From: Methanomicrobia archaeon
Lineage (GTDB): Archaea > Methanobacteriota_B > Thermococci > Methanofastidiosales > NM3
Reading direction: 5' to 3'
Assembly: GCA_030603445.1 (NCBI GenBank)
Contig: JAUVXU010000004.1
Span: 1 to 64,000, forward strand
DNA: 64,000 bases
Below the pieces are notes generated by a model, which had not been told where the DNA came from, did not search any database, and worked only from the letters and a program-made list of their open reading frames with translations. The translations under genes were made by a program, and so were the position numbers. This document shows, one piece after another, positions 52,640 through 63,500 of this stretch (positions are counted from its first letter, which is position 1; each line of letters begins with the position of its first letter).

Positions 52640-52876
52640 ATGAAAACGTTCTTTTTAAAACAAGAAGGTGAGATCATAAGCAAAGAAAGTGACCTGTATA
52701 AAAAGATAAAGGACCCTTACCAAGAAGACGAAGATAGACTAAGCGCAGTTGATGAACTCGGAAAAATGAACACAAAGAACGCGAAGGAGTATCTCTACAA
52801 GCTTGCTAATGACGGGTATCTTAGAGAGACCTTCAGGCTCCGGGCATATGATCATGTTGCAGAGCAGCCAAAGTAA
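52640..52876 (+). CDS. small HEAT-like hypothetical protein
   Basis: 78 aa. RLSAVDELGKMNTKNAKEYLYKLANDGYLRETFRLRAYDHV resembles one HEAT/PBS-lyase helical repeat. It follows argS on the same strand by 50 nt. Function unknown; it could be a protein-contact module. Confidence 0.55.
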   Translation: MKTFFLKQEGEIISKESDLYKKIKDPYQEDEDRLSAVDELGKMNTKNAKEYLYKLANDGYLRETFRLRAYDHVAEQPK

Positions 52877-52900
52877 AATTCCAGCGCCCAGTAAAAGGCG

Positions 52901-53539
52901 CTAGCGCATGCCTTGACGCAGTATATGCGTCCTTACCCATTTTTCCATTATGTCTTTAGGAGAAACGCTGTGCCCTTTAACAACAGTGCGATTTGATATA
53001 ATCTCGTCCTTGAAGTTGTCAATATCGCTAAATAGTGTGTAGCATGACCCCACCTCTTTTGCCATATGGGCATCACTTCCCGCAATCATTGGCACATTTC
53101 GCTCTTTGCATAGCGCCTCGGTTTTCCCATTGCTATAGATGTTATGCCCGTTCCTGGCCTCTACTGCATCAAACGGCAATGAAAATGCAAGTTCCCCGAT
53201 GCCTTTTCGAAATCTATCAAGAGGGTGGGCAGCCACTGCTATTCCCCCTTGCTTATGTATAAGCCCTATTGTTTGGGATGCTGGTAGCCCCCGTGATACG
53301 GGCCCCTCTATGCCATAAGCTAGTATGTGCCCCTCCTTTGATGATATCTCGCATCCTTTGATTATGAGTATGCTGCTTTTTACTGCAAGCGCCTCTTCTA
53401 TGCCATCCATGTTGTTGTGATCTGTTATAGCTATACCGCTAAGCCCAATGCGTTCTGCAGCGCGTATCATGGCCTTCGGGCTGTCTAGGCCATCGCTATA
53501 GGAATAATAGGTATGGATATGCATGTCTACCTTGAACAT
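52901..53539 (-). CDS. PHP-domain metal-dependent phosphoesterase
   Basis: 212 aa from ATG 53539. Metal-binding motifs in order are DMHIHTYYSYSD, TDHNNMDG, GCEISS, AAHPLDRFRKG, NGHN and GSDAHMAKEVG. This is a complete PHP active site like the archaeal and TrpH-type phosphatases. The substrate is probably a phosphoester of a nucleotide or nucleic acid; unassigned. Confidence 0.85.
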   Translation of the reverse strand: MFKVDMHIHTYYSYSDGLDSPKAMIRAAERIGLSGIAITDHNNMDGIEEALAVKSSILIIKGCEISSKEGHILAYGIEGPVSRGLPASQTIGLIHKQGGIAVAAHPLDRFRKGIGELAFSLPFDAVEARNGHNIYSNGKTEALCKERNVPMIAGSDAHMAKEVGSCYTLFSDIDNFKDEIISNRTVVKGHSVSPKDIMEKWVRTHILRQGMR

Positions 53540-53702
53540 AACAAACATCTAGGAGAAAAGAGTTAAAAAGCATTGCTGTTTTCAACCCATACCAGCAGCA
53601 TCGCAAAAATATACATGACAATATCTGGGGAAAATATGCCACAAAATTTTTATGTAGTATTTTATTACTGTAAAACACTTAGTTTAAGGAATTGGTGTAA
53701 TT

Positions 53703-54818
53703 ATGGAAGAAAAAATCACTGTATCAATAATCAAGGCAGATGTAGGCGGATGGCCAGGACACGCACTAGTCCATCCGGAACTTATGTCTGTTGCCCGAAA
53801 AGAACTAGAAAAAGTAAAGGGCAAGCTACTTATTGACTATCACGTGGCCAACTGCGGTGACGACCTCGAGCTCATAATGACGCACCGCAGGGGTACTGAT
53901 GACGAGGAGGTCCACCGACTTGCATGGGAAACATTTGAGACGGCCACTAAAAAAGCAGAAGAATTAAAATTATACGGTGCAGGACAGGACCTGTTATCTG
54001 ATGCATTTTCCGGCAACATAAAAGGGATGGGGCCAGGAGTTGCAGAACTTGAGTTTATCGAGAGAAGGGGCGAACCCATCGTGGCTTTTCTCATGGACAA
54101 GACCGAGCCAGGGGCATTTAATCTCCCTATATTCAAAATGTTTGGCGACCCTTTCAATACCATCGGCCTCGTGATAGACCCAAGTGCCCATGCAGGATTC
54201 AGATTCGAGGTATGGGACATCTATGAGCACAAGCGAGTCTTTATGGACTGCCCAGAGGAGATGTACTCACTTCTTGCATTAATAGGGGCAAAATCCCGTT
54301 ATGTCATAAAGAGGATATTCCCAAAACCGGGAGGAAGTCTCCCAGACAACGAAGCAGTTGCGGCCATCTCAACTGAGAAGCTCTATGAGATAGCTGGCGA
54401 TTATGTTGGAAAGGATGATCCCGTGGCACTCGTACGTGCACAATCCGGTCTGCCGGCTCTTGGTGAGGTCCTAGAACCATTCTCATTCCCGCACCTTGTT
54501 TCAGGGTGGATGAGGGGAAGCCACAACGGACCGATAATGCCTGTTGCACAGCGTAATGCCGTATGCACAAGATTCGACGGGCCGCCACGCGTGGTAGCTC
54601 TTGGATTCCAGATTGCAAACGGCAGGCTTGTAGGGCCAGTAGACCTATTTGACGACCCGGGATTTGACAATGCCAGGAGTTTAGCAAAGGATGCAGCAGA
54701 CTACATGCGCCGACACGGCCCATTTGAACCCCACAGGCTTCCGCTCTCTGAGATGGAATACACCACCATGCCAAAAGTGCTTGGAAAACTAAAAAATAGG
54801 TTCAAGTCTGTAAAGTAG
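53703..54818 (+). CDS. fbp: fructose-1,6-bisphosphate aldolase/phosphatase
   Basis: 371 aa, the archaeal bifunctional type V FBPase. ITVSIIKADVGGWPGHALVHPEL opens the protein; CGDDLELIMTHRRG and GNIKGMGPGVAELEF carry the metal and catalytic residues; AHAGFRFEVWD and MEYTTMPKVL fit the family. It condenses triose phosphates and dephosphorylates FBP to F6P in gluconeogenesis. GGTG precedes the ATG. Next to the TPI gene, 10 nt downstream. Confidence 0.94.
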   Translation: MEEKITVSIIKADVGGWPGHALVHPELMSVARKELEKVKGKLLIDYHVANCGDDLELIMTHRRGTDDEEVHRLAWETFETATKKAEELKLYGAGQDLLSDAFSGNIKGMGPGVAELEFIERRGEPIVAFLMDKTEPGAFNLPIFKMFGDPFNTIGLVIDPSAHAGFRFEVWDIYEHKRVFMDCPEEMYSLLALIGAKSRYVIKRIFPKPGGSLPDNEAVAAISTEKLYEIAGDYVGKDDPVALVRAQSGLPALGEVLEPFSFPHLVSGWMRGSHNGPIMPVAQRNAVCTRFDGPPRVVALGFQIANGRLVGPVDLFDDPGFDNARSLAKDAADYMRRHGPFEPHRLPLSEMEYTTMPKVLGKLKNRFKSVK

Positions 54819-54828
54819 GTGAATTTAC

Positions 54829-55497
54829 TTGAAAGGGCCTCTTATCATAGTGAACTTCAAGGCATACGAAAATGTATGCGGTGCACAAGGGCTCGCCCTT
54901 GCCGCAACTTGCGAGAAGGTAGGAAAAGAGACAGGGATAACAATAGTTGCCTGTCCGCAGATGGTTGATCTCGCCCTTACCGTAACGCACGTCACATCTC
55001 CGGTATGGGCGCAGGGATTAAATTCTGTTTCCCCGGGAGGACGCACAGGCCACACCACCATAGAAGCACTAGTAGGTGCAGGGGCAAAAGGCACGCTAAT
55101 AAATCACAGCGAGAATCGGGAAATGCTCTTTGACATAGACGCAATCGTAAAATCCTGCAAAAAAAACAATATCGCCTCTTGTGTATGCACAAACAACATT
55201 GACGTATCATGCTCCGCTGCCATGCTGGGCCCAGATTTTGTTGCAATAGAACCGCCGGAGCTTATAGGGGGCGACATTTCCGTAACAACAGCCGACCCGA
55301 AGATAGTATCTGCCACAGTAAAACGTGTAAAAGAGATAAACAAGAATGTGGAAGTGCTTTGTGGTGCTGGTGTCAAGAACGCCCAGGACGTTAAAGCTGC
55401 TCTCGAACTTGGGGCAAAAGGCGTGCTGCTCGCATCTGGTGTTGTAAAAGCAAAAGACCCCAAAACCGTGCTGCGTGACCTAGCCTCAGCGATGTAA
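54829..55497 (+). CDS. tpiA: triosephosphate isomerase (archaeal type)
   Basis: 222 aa, starting with TTG behind AGGTGA (6-nt spacing). LIIVNFKAYENVCG holds the Asn/Lys; NHSENR gives the catalytic His; AIEPPELIGG holds the catalytic Glu; GAGVKNAQDVKAALELGAKGVLLASG binds phosphate. Archaeal TPIs are short, as here. Coupled with fbp. Its 3' end overlaps the convergent DUF531 gene by 12 bp. Confidence 0.94.
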   Translation: MKGPLIIVNFKAYENVCGAQGLALAATCEKVGKETGITIVACPQMVDLALTVTHVTSPVWAQGLNSVSPGGRTGHTTIEALVGAGAKGTLINHSENREMLFDIDAIVKSCKKNNIASCVCTNNIDVSCSAAMLGPDFVAIEPPELIGGDISVTTADPKIVSATVKRVKEINKNVEVLCGAGVKNAQDVKAALELGAKGVLLASGVVKAKDPKTVLRDLASAM

Positions 55498-55989
55498 GCA
55501 CGAATAGATCGTTGCAGGAATAAAGCCAATTGCACTGCATGTTTCAAATGGTATCCCTTGGCCGGTTATGTCAAGATGGTACCTGCCCTTTTTCTTTATC
55601 TTATTTGGAAGGCCCTTTCTCCCAAGGCCAACGATAAAGTTAGCCTTTAGCCTCCCATTCCTTATCATTTCTATAAGTTCCCCTACCTCGATACGCTTGT
55701 CGCTATCTGGTTTGGATGTTGTTATGATGGTCTCCTGGGGAAGCGTGATATCATTACTATAGAAGAATTCCTGGCGGGAAGCTAAAATCTCAAGAAAACG
55801 CCCTCCCTCACCTATAGTGGTGTTTCCCACGACCTCTTTTAGCGGGTCCTTAAAAGGAAATCCAAGAAGGCACAGATTAAAGCCTGTGGCATAGCACACT
55901 GGTGCTGCGCGAGCAATGCTTCTTAGGTGTATATCATGGGGCCTGTTCTTATCATAAGAATTGTACAATGACAAAGTAAAATTTTTCAT
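55486..55989 (-). CDS. DUF531 archaeal conserved protein
   Basis: 167 aa. LSLYNSYDKNRPHDIHLRSIARAAPVCYATGFNLCLLGFPF and the C-terminal NFIVGLGRKGLPNKIKKKGRYHLDITGQGI match my memory of DUF531, thought to resemble SPOUT-type knot methyltransferases. Function not established. Single gene. Confidence 0.7.
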   Translation of the reverse strand: MKNFTLSLYNSYDKNRPHDIHLRSIARAAPVCYATGFNLCLLGFPFKDPLKEVVGNTTIGEGGRFLEILASRQEFFYSNDITLPQETIITTSKPDSDKRIEVGELIEMIRNGRLKANFIVGLGRKGLPNKIKKKGRYHLDITGQGIPFETCSAIGFIPATIYSCLHR

Positions 55990-56158
55990 AACAATATTCC
56001 ATTTATCTCATATTTATATAATAATGGGTAACGTATAAAGGGACAATGACAAATATTACGGAAGAAAATAGATAATTTATCTTCTCCAAAACAAATGGGT
56101 TCTGTGTTCAGCAATCAAAAAAATAGAGAAGTAAAAAAGAATAGAAAGTAAAGCTAGA

Positions 56159-57697
56159 TCAGACGCATTCGCATCCTAATGCTTCGCTTATGTTCTCCAT
56201 TAGTTTTATTGCCTTTACAAGCTCGCCGTTAGAGTAGATCGGGTTTGAAAGAGATGCTGCGTTTGCCATGTGTTCTTGTGCTTGCCCAATCATTTCCTGG
56301 ACGTCTTCAGGTATCTCTTCGGGGAGGTTTTCAGCAATGCAGCTCCATATTGTGTTTGCCTGTATCAGATGATAGTTCATTAATGGTTTGAATGTCATTA
56401 CCGAGACACCTGCACTTCTCACCTCATCAACGCCCATGTCAAATCCCCCTCTCAAGGGCCTTATGTCTCCTTCCATGTCTGTGTAGACCCCTGCATCCGT
56501 GCCAGTATCGATGCACGGGGAGCCTTTCTGAAGATGGACATCTCCAGTCGCCGCATCAACGAACAGAGGATCAGCGTCGATGTTGCCTGTCCCAATGTAA
56601 CCTCCCTCTACGTCGGAGTAAGTGACATTTGGAGAAGAGTAGTAGTCGTAAAATTCATTAGATAAATCCCCCCACAGGATGCAGTTGGTGACTATTGGCG
56701 ATGAGTAGTCGTTGAACATTCCGCCGCCGGCATTAGCTGAATTGCCGGTGAAAGTGCAGTTGGTGAGGGTTGGGGAGGACATGGCAGCGTTGTACATTCC
56801 GCCGCCGGTGTAGGCTAAATTATCGCTGAAGATGCAGTTGGTGAGGGTTGGGGAGGAGTCCCCGTTGTACATTCCGCCGCCGTTGTAGGCTGAATTGCCG
56901 CTGAAGATGCAGTTGGTGAGGGTTGGGGAAGATTCGTAGTTGCGCATTCCGCCGCCTTCATAAATGGCTGTATTGCCTGTGAAGGTGCAGTTGGTGAGGG
57001 TTGTGGATGAGTCATCGTCGTTGCGCATTCCGCCGCCTTCATCAAAGGCTTCATTGCCTGTGAAGGTGCAGTTGGTGAGGGTTGTGGATGAGTCATCGTC
57101 ATTGTACATTCCGCCGCCATCGTCATAAGCTGTATTACTGCTGAAAGTGCAGTTGGTGAGGGTTGTGGATGAGTCATTGTCATTGTACATTCCGCCGCCA
57201 TCTTCATAGGCTTCATTGCCTGTGAAGGTGCAGTTGGTGAGGGTTGGGGAGGAGTAGTTGTTGTTGTACATTCCGCCGCCATGACCATCAGCCTCATTAC
57301 CGCTGAAAGTGCAGTTAGTGATTGTTGGAGATGAATTGTCGTTGTACATTCCGCCGCCGTCGCTGATAGTGACTGATCCGTTTGTGATTTTAAAGCCGCT
57401 TAGCACCGTCGTGCTGCCTACGCCAGTAGCTGTCACCACAGTACCGCTTCCGCCGCCGTCAATTGTAGTTACGGACGCGCCATCTCCTATAAGCGCCACT
57501 CCGTCCTCAAGCTCGATGTTCTCATAGTACGTTCCTGCATGCACATAGATTGTATCTCCACTAGAAGCTGCATCTATTGCATCTTGGATGGAACCACCTG
57601 AATATACATGGTAGTCTACTGCACTCACAGTATTGACTGCAGATAGTAAAGAGAACAAAAACATGATTGCTATAATTAGAACTTTAATTTTTTTCAT
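56159..57697 (-). CDS. secreted right-handed beta-helix repeat protein
   Basis: 512 aa. A signal peptide (KIKVLIIAIMFLFSLLSAVNTVSA) is followed by the SIQDAIDAASSGDTIYVHAGTY opener of beta-helix surface proteins. Nine near-identical ~24-residue repeats follow, of the form GGGMYNDDSSTTLTNCTFTGN (about 115-355), each a helical turn. Then ADPLFVDAATGDVHLQKGSPCIDTG and a helical C-terminus with Cys (CECV). A surface adhesin-like or cell-envelope role is likely; the ligand is unknown. Its promoter/leader matches that of the small HNH gene at 21666. Confidence 0.8.
   Translation of the reverse strand: MKKIKVLIIAIMFLFSLLSAVNTVSAVDYHVYSGGSIQDAIDAASSGDTIYVHAGTYYENIELEDGVALIGDGASVTTIDGGGSGTVVTATGVGSTTVLSGFKITNGSVTISDGGGMYNDNSSPTITNCTFSGNEADGHGGGMYNNNYSSPTLTNCTFTGNEAYEDGGGMYNDNDSSTTLTNCTFSSNTAYDDGGGMYNDDDSSTTLTNCTFTGNEAFDEGGGMRNDDDSSTTLTNCTFTGNTAIYEGGGMRNYESSPTLTNCIFSGNSAYNGGGMYNGDSSPTLTNCIFSDNLAYTGGGMYNAAMSSPTLTNCTFTGNSANAGGGMFNDYSSPIVTNCILWGDLSNEFYDYYSSPNVTYSDVEGGYIGTGNIDADPLFVDAATGDVHLQKGSPCIDTGTDAGVYTDMEGDIRPLRGGFDMGVDEVRSAGVSVMTFKPLMNYHLIQANTIWSCIAENLPEEIPEDVQEMIGQAQEHMANAASLSNPIYSNGELVKAIKLMENISEALGCECV
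56690..57360. repeat. tandem coding repeats (~72 bp, about nine copies)
   Basis: Nearly identical units such as GCAGTTGGTGAGGGTTG and CATTCCGCCGCC recur every 69-78 bp on the plus strand, in frame with the beta-helix gene. High DNA identity between copies suggests recent expansion; copy number may vary between strains or be collapsed in assembly. Confidence 0.85.
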
Positions 57698-57763
57698 ATT
57701 ACTCTCTCCCCATTTTTGGATTTGTATAACATTAAATAAATGTTTCTAATGAAAAGGAGAATT
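57695..57763 (-). repeat. promoter/leader repeat, copy B
   Basis: Upstream region of the beta-helix gene, closely similar to 21664-21733. It shares the TATA region (ACATTTATTTAA) and GGGGAGAGAGTA Shine-Dalgarno block, including identical stretches upstream of the TATA box. The rest of 57764-57948 is AT-rich intergenic DNA with no gene. Confidence 0.75.
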
Positions 57764-57948
57764 TGTACAATATAGTATGTGATATCTTTAATATAAAATT
57801 CATGTTTAAATAAGAATATATGGTTTAAAAGAACTATATTTATTATTTATCGCTTTGAATCCTTTATACAATATTCAAAAAAGGAATTACAAAAATTATT
57901 TAAATAACAGTTCCCCGCTAAAACTAATGATATATAGGAGAATTTCTA

Positions 57949-59511
57949 ATGCCAGAAGTGAAGAACGCCGATGAGCTTTTTAAAGATTTCAAAGCACAAA
58001 GCGTCTCGGAATTTTTTAAGAAAAACGCCGCGATGTTAGGTTACACTGGAAAAATCCGCAGCCTTACCACAATAGTCCATGAAGGCATTACAAACGCCCT
58101 TGACGCATGCGAGGAAGCAGGGATACTGCCAGACCTATACGTAAAGATAGACGAACTCGGACAAGAGCATTACAAAGTTACCATAGAAGACAATGCATCC
58201 GGGATACCCCTGGTGTATATCCCTCAGGTGTTTGGACGCATGCTTGCAGGTTCAAAAGCGCACCGTAACGTCCAATCGAGAGGACAGCAGGGAATTGGCG
58301 TTTCCGGTGCAGTTATGTTTTCCCAAGTCACTACTGGAAAATCAACCAAGGTGCTAACATCCACAGGAAATAAATATATCTTTAAAGGGCGCGTTCAGCT
58401 TAACGTCAAGCAAAATGTGGGGGAAATAGTAGAGAAGGAAAAGATCCAAAACAAATGGAAATGGACCGGCACGATAATCTCATTAGAGGCAAAGAGAGTC
58501 TTGTATAACAAGTCACGCTATTCGCCATTTAATTATTTGCGCATGACTTCTATAGCAAATCCGCATGCACGAATCACCTTTATAGAACCAGACGGAACAC
58601 GCATCGTGTTTGATAGGGGTACGGACATTATGCCAAAACCCCCTCAGCCAATCAAACCCCACCCCTATGGCATCACTCCTGATGACTTAATAACAATGTC
58701 TGAAAATTCCAGCAAAGCCAATCTATCACAATTCTTGGAGAAGGATTTTGTTCGCATCTCCTCTGGAAAAGTGGCAGAAATAGGGCGCCAATCCGGCATA
58801 TCCATGAAAACGAGCACAAAGCGCCTCTCATGGGGCGATGCAGAAAAAATAGTAAATGCATTTAACAATATCAAGTTCTTCGCACCACCAACAGGGGGCC
58901 TTTGCCCAATAGGTGGCGATGAAATAAGAAAAGGACTGGAAACAACCCTTGTCCCGGAGTTTTGCTATACGATTACTCGGCCCCCCCAAACGTATCATGG
59001 AGGGATACTCTTCATAGCAGAGGTGGGGATAGCCTACGGGGGAAATGCTGGCAGGCAGGGCATAGAGATAATACGCTATGCGAACAGGGCCCCGCTCATA
59101 TTTGACCAGGGAGGATGCGGAATAACCGAGGCAATAAAAAGCATCGACTGGAAAAGATATGGCATACGCGACCTTGAAAAAGTTCCCCTGACGATCTTTA
59201 TCAACATAGTCTCAACACACGTGCCGTATACCTCTGCAGGAAAGCAGGCCATAGCTTACAAAGAGGAGATATACAATGAAATCCGCAATGCACTAATGGA
59301 TGGGGGAAGGGCACTTTCCCGGCACTTGGCCGGAAAAAGAAGGCTTTATGAGAAAAAATCCAAGATGAACACCTTGCTTAAGTATGTGCCAGAGACCGCA
59401 GCGGCACTAGCCCACCTAACAACTGGCGATAAAGCCCGTATAGAGGAAAAATTAGCATCCATCATCACAGAAAAATATGTGGTGCCTGAAGTGGAGGAAG
59501 AAGATGAATAA
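57949..59511 (+). CDS. top6B: DNA topoisomerase VI subunit B
   Basis: 520-aa GHKL ATPase. N-box [15 protein letters not shown]1 EDNASGIP, G2 [11 protein letters not shown]; the transducer Lys loop is near [10 protein letters not shown]. It dimerises on ATP to drive strand passage by subunit A. GGAG precedes the ATG. Overlaps top6A by 8 nt. Confidence 0.95.
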   Translation: MPEVKNADELFKDFKAQSVSEFFKKNAAMLGYTGKIRSLTTIVHEGITNALDACEEAGILPDLYVKIDELGQEHYKVTIEDNASGIPLVYIPQVFGRMLAGSKAHRNVQSRGQQGIGVSGAVMFSQVTTGKSTKVLTSTGNKYIFKGRVQLNVKQNVGEIVEKEKIQNKWKWTGTIISLEAKRVLYNKSRYSPFNYLRMTSIANPHARITFIEPDGTRIVFDRGTDIMPKPPQPIKPHPYGITPDDLITMSENSSKANLSQFLEKDFVRISSGKVAEIGRQSGISMKTSTKRLSWGDAEKIVNAFNNIKFFAPPTGGLCPIGGDEIRKGLETTLVPEFCYTITRPPQTYHGGILFIAEVGIAYGGNAGRQGIEIIRYANRAPLIFDQGGCGITEAIKSIDWKRYGIRDLEKVPLTIFINIVSTHVPYTSAGKQAIAYKEEIYNEIRNALMDGGRALSRHLAGKRRLYEKKSKMNTLLKYVPETAAALAHLTTGDKARIEEKLASIITEKYVVPEVEEEDE

Positions 59512-60577
59512 GACTGACAAAAAGCTGCAGAATATGGCCAAAAAAGTGGTGAAGCAGATAGAAAACAAGAACGCCCCTTCAATAGATATACCCCAGCGAG
59601 GCTTATCAAACGTCTTCTTCGATGAAAATGAACGCATCCTGAAAATAGGGGATAAGACATCAAAACGGACGTTTATCAACATCGCCCACACTAAAAAGTT
59701 TATGCAGACCATGCTTGTAAGCTCATACGCACAGCGCCTGGTGCGCGACGAGAAGCATGCAGGAATAAGGGAGCTGTACTATGCACTCAAACACTCCGTA
59801 GGGACAGGAAAGGAGAACACATTTGAGGACCAGTCAGAATCCAACATGGTAATAGAGGACCTGGAGCGTATGCTTGATGTTTTACGCGAACAGCTTAACC
59901 TCACGGCCGACAGGAGGGGGTTTATCTACGGCGATATAGTGATAGTTGATAACGGCGACAGATTCAACGCATCGAAACTTGGAAGAGGGGGCTGGTCGGT
60001 CCCTGGAAACATAGAAGACATAAAGTTCAAGAAATCAAACGTTGACTACATTTTGTGTGTAGAAACGGCGGCCATGTCCGATCGCCTAATAGAAGAAAAA
60101 TTCCCGACAAAAAACAACTGCCTGTTGATTGCCTGTCAGGGGCAGGCACCGCGCGGCATACGCAGATTACTATCGCGACTTCATACAGAAAACGACCTGC
60201 CGGTAGTGGTATTCACAGATGGCGACCCATATGGTTGGTACATCTACTCCACAATCAAGCAAGGCTCCATAAATCTCGCATACTTATCAAACACCCTTAG
60301 CGTGCCTAAAGCCAAGTTCGTGGGCATGACAATGGATGATATAGAAACGTATGATTTAAGAGGAGTGACGGAAAAATTAAAAGACCTTGACAAGAAGAGA
60401 ATCGAGGAAGAATTAAAATATCCGTGGTTTAAGCATAAGAAATGGCAAAAACAGCTCAATAAATGCAAGAAGATGGGCGTAAGGATCGAACAGCAGGCAC
60501 TTGCAAATAAATCACTCGATTTTGTTGCAAGAGAGTACCTGCCAGAAAAAATAGAAGCAAAGGACTTCCTTCCATAA
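59504..60577 (+). CDS. top6A: DNA topoisomerase VI subunit A
   Basis: 357 aa from ATG 59504, inside the 3' end of top6B. The active-site Tyr lies in [10 protein letters not shown]; the Toprim metal site is CVETAAM and [12 protein letters not shown] Spo11 relative that makes transient double-strand breaks. A longer frame from 59477 adds an atypical leader and is not preferred. Confidence 0.95.
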   Translation: MNKTDKKLQNMAKKVVKQIENKNAPSIDIPQRGLSNVFFDENERILKIGDKTSKRTFINIAHTKKFMQTMLVSSYAQRLVRDEKHAGIRELYYALKHSVGTGKENTFEDQSESNMVIEDLERMLDVLREQLNLTADRRGFIYGDIVIVDNGDRFNASKLGRGGWSVPGNIEDIKFKKSNVDYILCVETAAMSDRLIEEKFPTKNNCLLIACQGQAPRGIRRLLSRLHTENDLPVVVFTDGDPYGWYIYSTIKQGSINLAYLSNTLSVPKAKFVGMTMDDIETYDLRGVTEKLKDLDKKRIEEELKYPWFKHKKWQKQLNKCKKMGVRIEQQALANKSLDFVAREYLPEKIEAKDFLP

Positions 60578-60586
60578 GGTGTAAAC

Positions 60587-63500
60587 ATGAAGCAGATCAA
60601 AGAAGGCTACAATTCAGATACCGTTGAGAAAAACGTTATGACCTATTGGGAAGACCATGACATCATTAACAAGTACATGGCCAAGAAAGGCAAGACCTGG
60701 TATTGGTGCGACGGGCCGCCCTATGTTACAGGGGCCATACACCTAGGCACGGCATGGAACAAGATGATAAAGGACACGGTGCTAAGATACAAGACCATGA
60801 AGGGGTACTCCCCCACGCTGCAACCAGGTTTTGATATGCATGGGCTTCCAATAGAAGTAAAAGTAGAAGAAATGCTAAATCTTGAAACAAAAAAAGACAT
60901 TGAGGACAAGATAGGCACCGACGCGTTTATTAAAAAATGCAAAGAGTTCGCAATAGAAAACATGAATAGGATGATTACGCAGTTCAAGGACATTGGCTGC
61001 TGGATGGAATGGGACAGGCCGTACATGCCCATCAAGGATGAGTATATAGAATCCGGATGGTACACCCTTAAGAAAGCATGGGAAAAAGACCTCTTCTTTA
61101 GGGACAAGCGTGTGACGCACTGGTGCCCCCGTTGTGAGACCGCACTTGCCGAACACGAGGTGCGAGGCGAACACAAGATGGTTGAAGACCCGTCCATATT
61201 CGTGAAGTTCAAGCTTTATGACAGAGAGAACGAATACCTGCTGATATGGACCACCACCCCATGGACGCTTCCTGCAAACCTGGCAGTTGCGGTTCATCCG
61301 GACTTTGACTATGTGGAGGTCATGGTAGAAGACGAAACATGGATTGTTGCAGAAAGCCTTCTAAAGCAAGTTTTCTCCCAGCTTAAACTAGACTATACTG
61401 TCGTAGGCTACCTCAAAGGAAAAGATATGGAAGGGTGGCGCTACGAACACCCCTTACTGGATGAGAATCCCACACAAAAGAAGTTCTTTGATGAAAACAA
61501 AGCGTACCACTCTGTGATACTTGGCGAGCATGTGACTCTAGAAGATGGTACAGGGTGTGTGCATACTGCACCTGGTTTTGGTGCTGAAGACCACGAGATG
61601 GGTAAAAAGTACGGCTTGACGGCCTACTCGCCCATAGATGACCTCGGAAAGCTTACAGACTCCAAGTACGAGGGACTGTTCATAAAGGATGCAGACCCCC
61701 TCATAATTACAGACTTAACAAAGAAAGGACTTATGGTAAGGTCATCAACAATTACCCACAAATACCCATTCTGCTGGCGCTGCAAAAGCCCGCTTATATT
61801 CAAGGCAACTAAACAGTGGTTTTTGGATATAACAAAGATAAAGCCCCAAATAATAGAAAAGAACAAGAAAGTTGAGTGGATCCCTGGCTGGGTGCACAAG
61901 CGCTACGAGAACGGCGTGGACAACGTAGGCGACTGGTGCATCTCAAGACAGCGTTACTGGGGCATGCCCCTGCCTATATGGATGTGTGAGAAAGGGCACT
62001 ACATATGTGTTGGTTCAAGGGAGGAAATGGAAGAGCGGACGATAAACGACGCCAAGGTACCTGAGCTTCACCGCCCATATGTGGATGAGGTGATCATGGC
62101 CTGTCCAGAATGCGGCAAAGATATGCACCGCGTAAAGGACATAGTCGATGTCTGGTTTGACTCCTCGATTGCATCCTGGGCCTCGCTCCACTATCCCCAT
62201 GACAAAAAGCTTTTTGAAAAAATATGGCCTGCAGAATATATTGTGGAAGGAAACGATCAGGTGACCAAGTGGTTCTATGCACAGCAGGCGGCATCTGTGA
62301 TAACGTTTGGGGAAGTTCCATACAAACGCGTTCAGATGCATGGATTTGTCTATGATGCATGCGGGGACGCAATGCACAAGTCCACAGGAAACGCAATAGC
62401 GCCAGAAGATGCAGTTGAGAGGGAAGGCAGGGACATATTCAGATTCTTCTCGCTCTGGCACCAGCAGCCTTCTGACGACCTTAAATTTTCATGGGAGGAT
62501 ATTTCCAGCGTGCGCAGGATGGCAACAATCCTTTGGAACGTTTACAAATTCACAACAACGTACATGGCCCTTGACAACTATGATGTCTCGACCAAGTATG
62601 ATGCGATAAAAGGTGCGCTGCGCATGGAGGACAGATGGCTGATATCACGCATTAACAGCGTTAATGCCCAGGTTGGGTCTGCCATGGAGGAATACATGTT
62701 CCACAAAGCGGCAAGACCGATAATGGACTTCATCGTAGAGGACCTCTCCAGGTGGTATGTACGCTTGGTCCGATCACGCACATGGAAGGAGGGAGACGAT
62801 TCGGACAAGCTGGCAGCATACTTCACGCTCCACTATGCACTTGTAAAACTTTCAAAGATCGGGGCCCCGCTCATGCCCTACTTAAGCGAGGAGATATACC
62901 GGAATTTTTCCAGTGAAAAGGAATCCGTGCATCTTGAGTCTTTTCCTATAGAGGATGCGACGCTTATCAACACGCAGCTTGAAGAAGAGATGGCCTATGC
63001 AAGGAAGATAGTTGATGCATGCGCCAACGCCCGCCAAAAAGGCGAGATAAAACAGCGCTGGCCTGTCTCAGAGATAATAGTTGAAAGCGATAACGTCGTT
63101 GTTGAGAAAGCGATAAACGATTTGGGGAATGTGCTAAAGGAGCAGATAAACACCAAGATAATAAAAATAGGGCACGTGAAACGCGCATTTGACGCAAAGC
63201 CAAACTACAAGAAACTTGGCCCAAAGTTCAAGGGCGATGCAAAGAACGTGGCAGATGCCATAATAGCTGCCGACCAGAACGCCATGATAAGGGACATTCA
63301 GACCGCAGGCACATCAACTGTAGGGAAGTTTACCATCGATTCTGATGACATTACTTTGGAGGAGTGCGTCCCTAGCGGATGGCAGGCTTCAGAGACGGAC
63401 TTTGGAACGGTGTTTATAAATACTGTGATAACAGATGATCTTCGCTCCGAAGCAATGGCAAGAGAGCTCATAAGAAGGATACAGGAAATGCGAAAAGAAC

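Noticed and set aside
56815-57297. 160-codon minus-strand frame inside the beta-helix gene
   Set aside because: It is a repeat-driven shadow (TMTHPQPSPTA units) of the beta-helix repeats in another frame.
56690-57360. CRISPR array
   Set aside because: The repeats are in frame within one coding sequence, vary in length with no unique spacers, and encode beta-helix turns.
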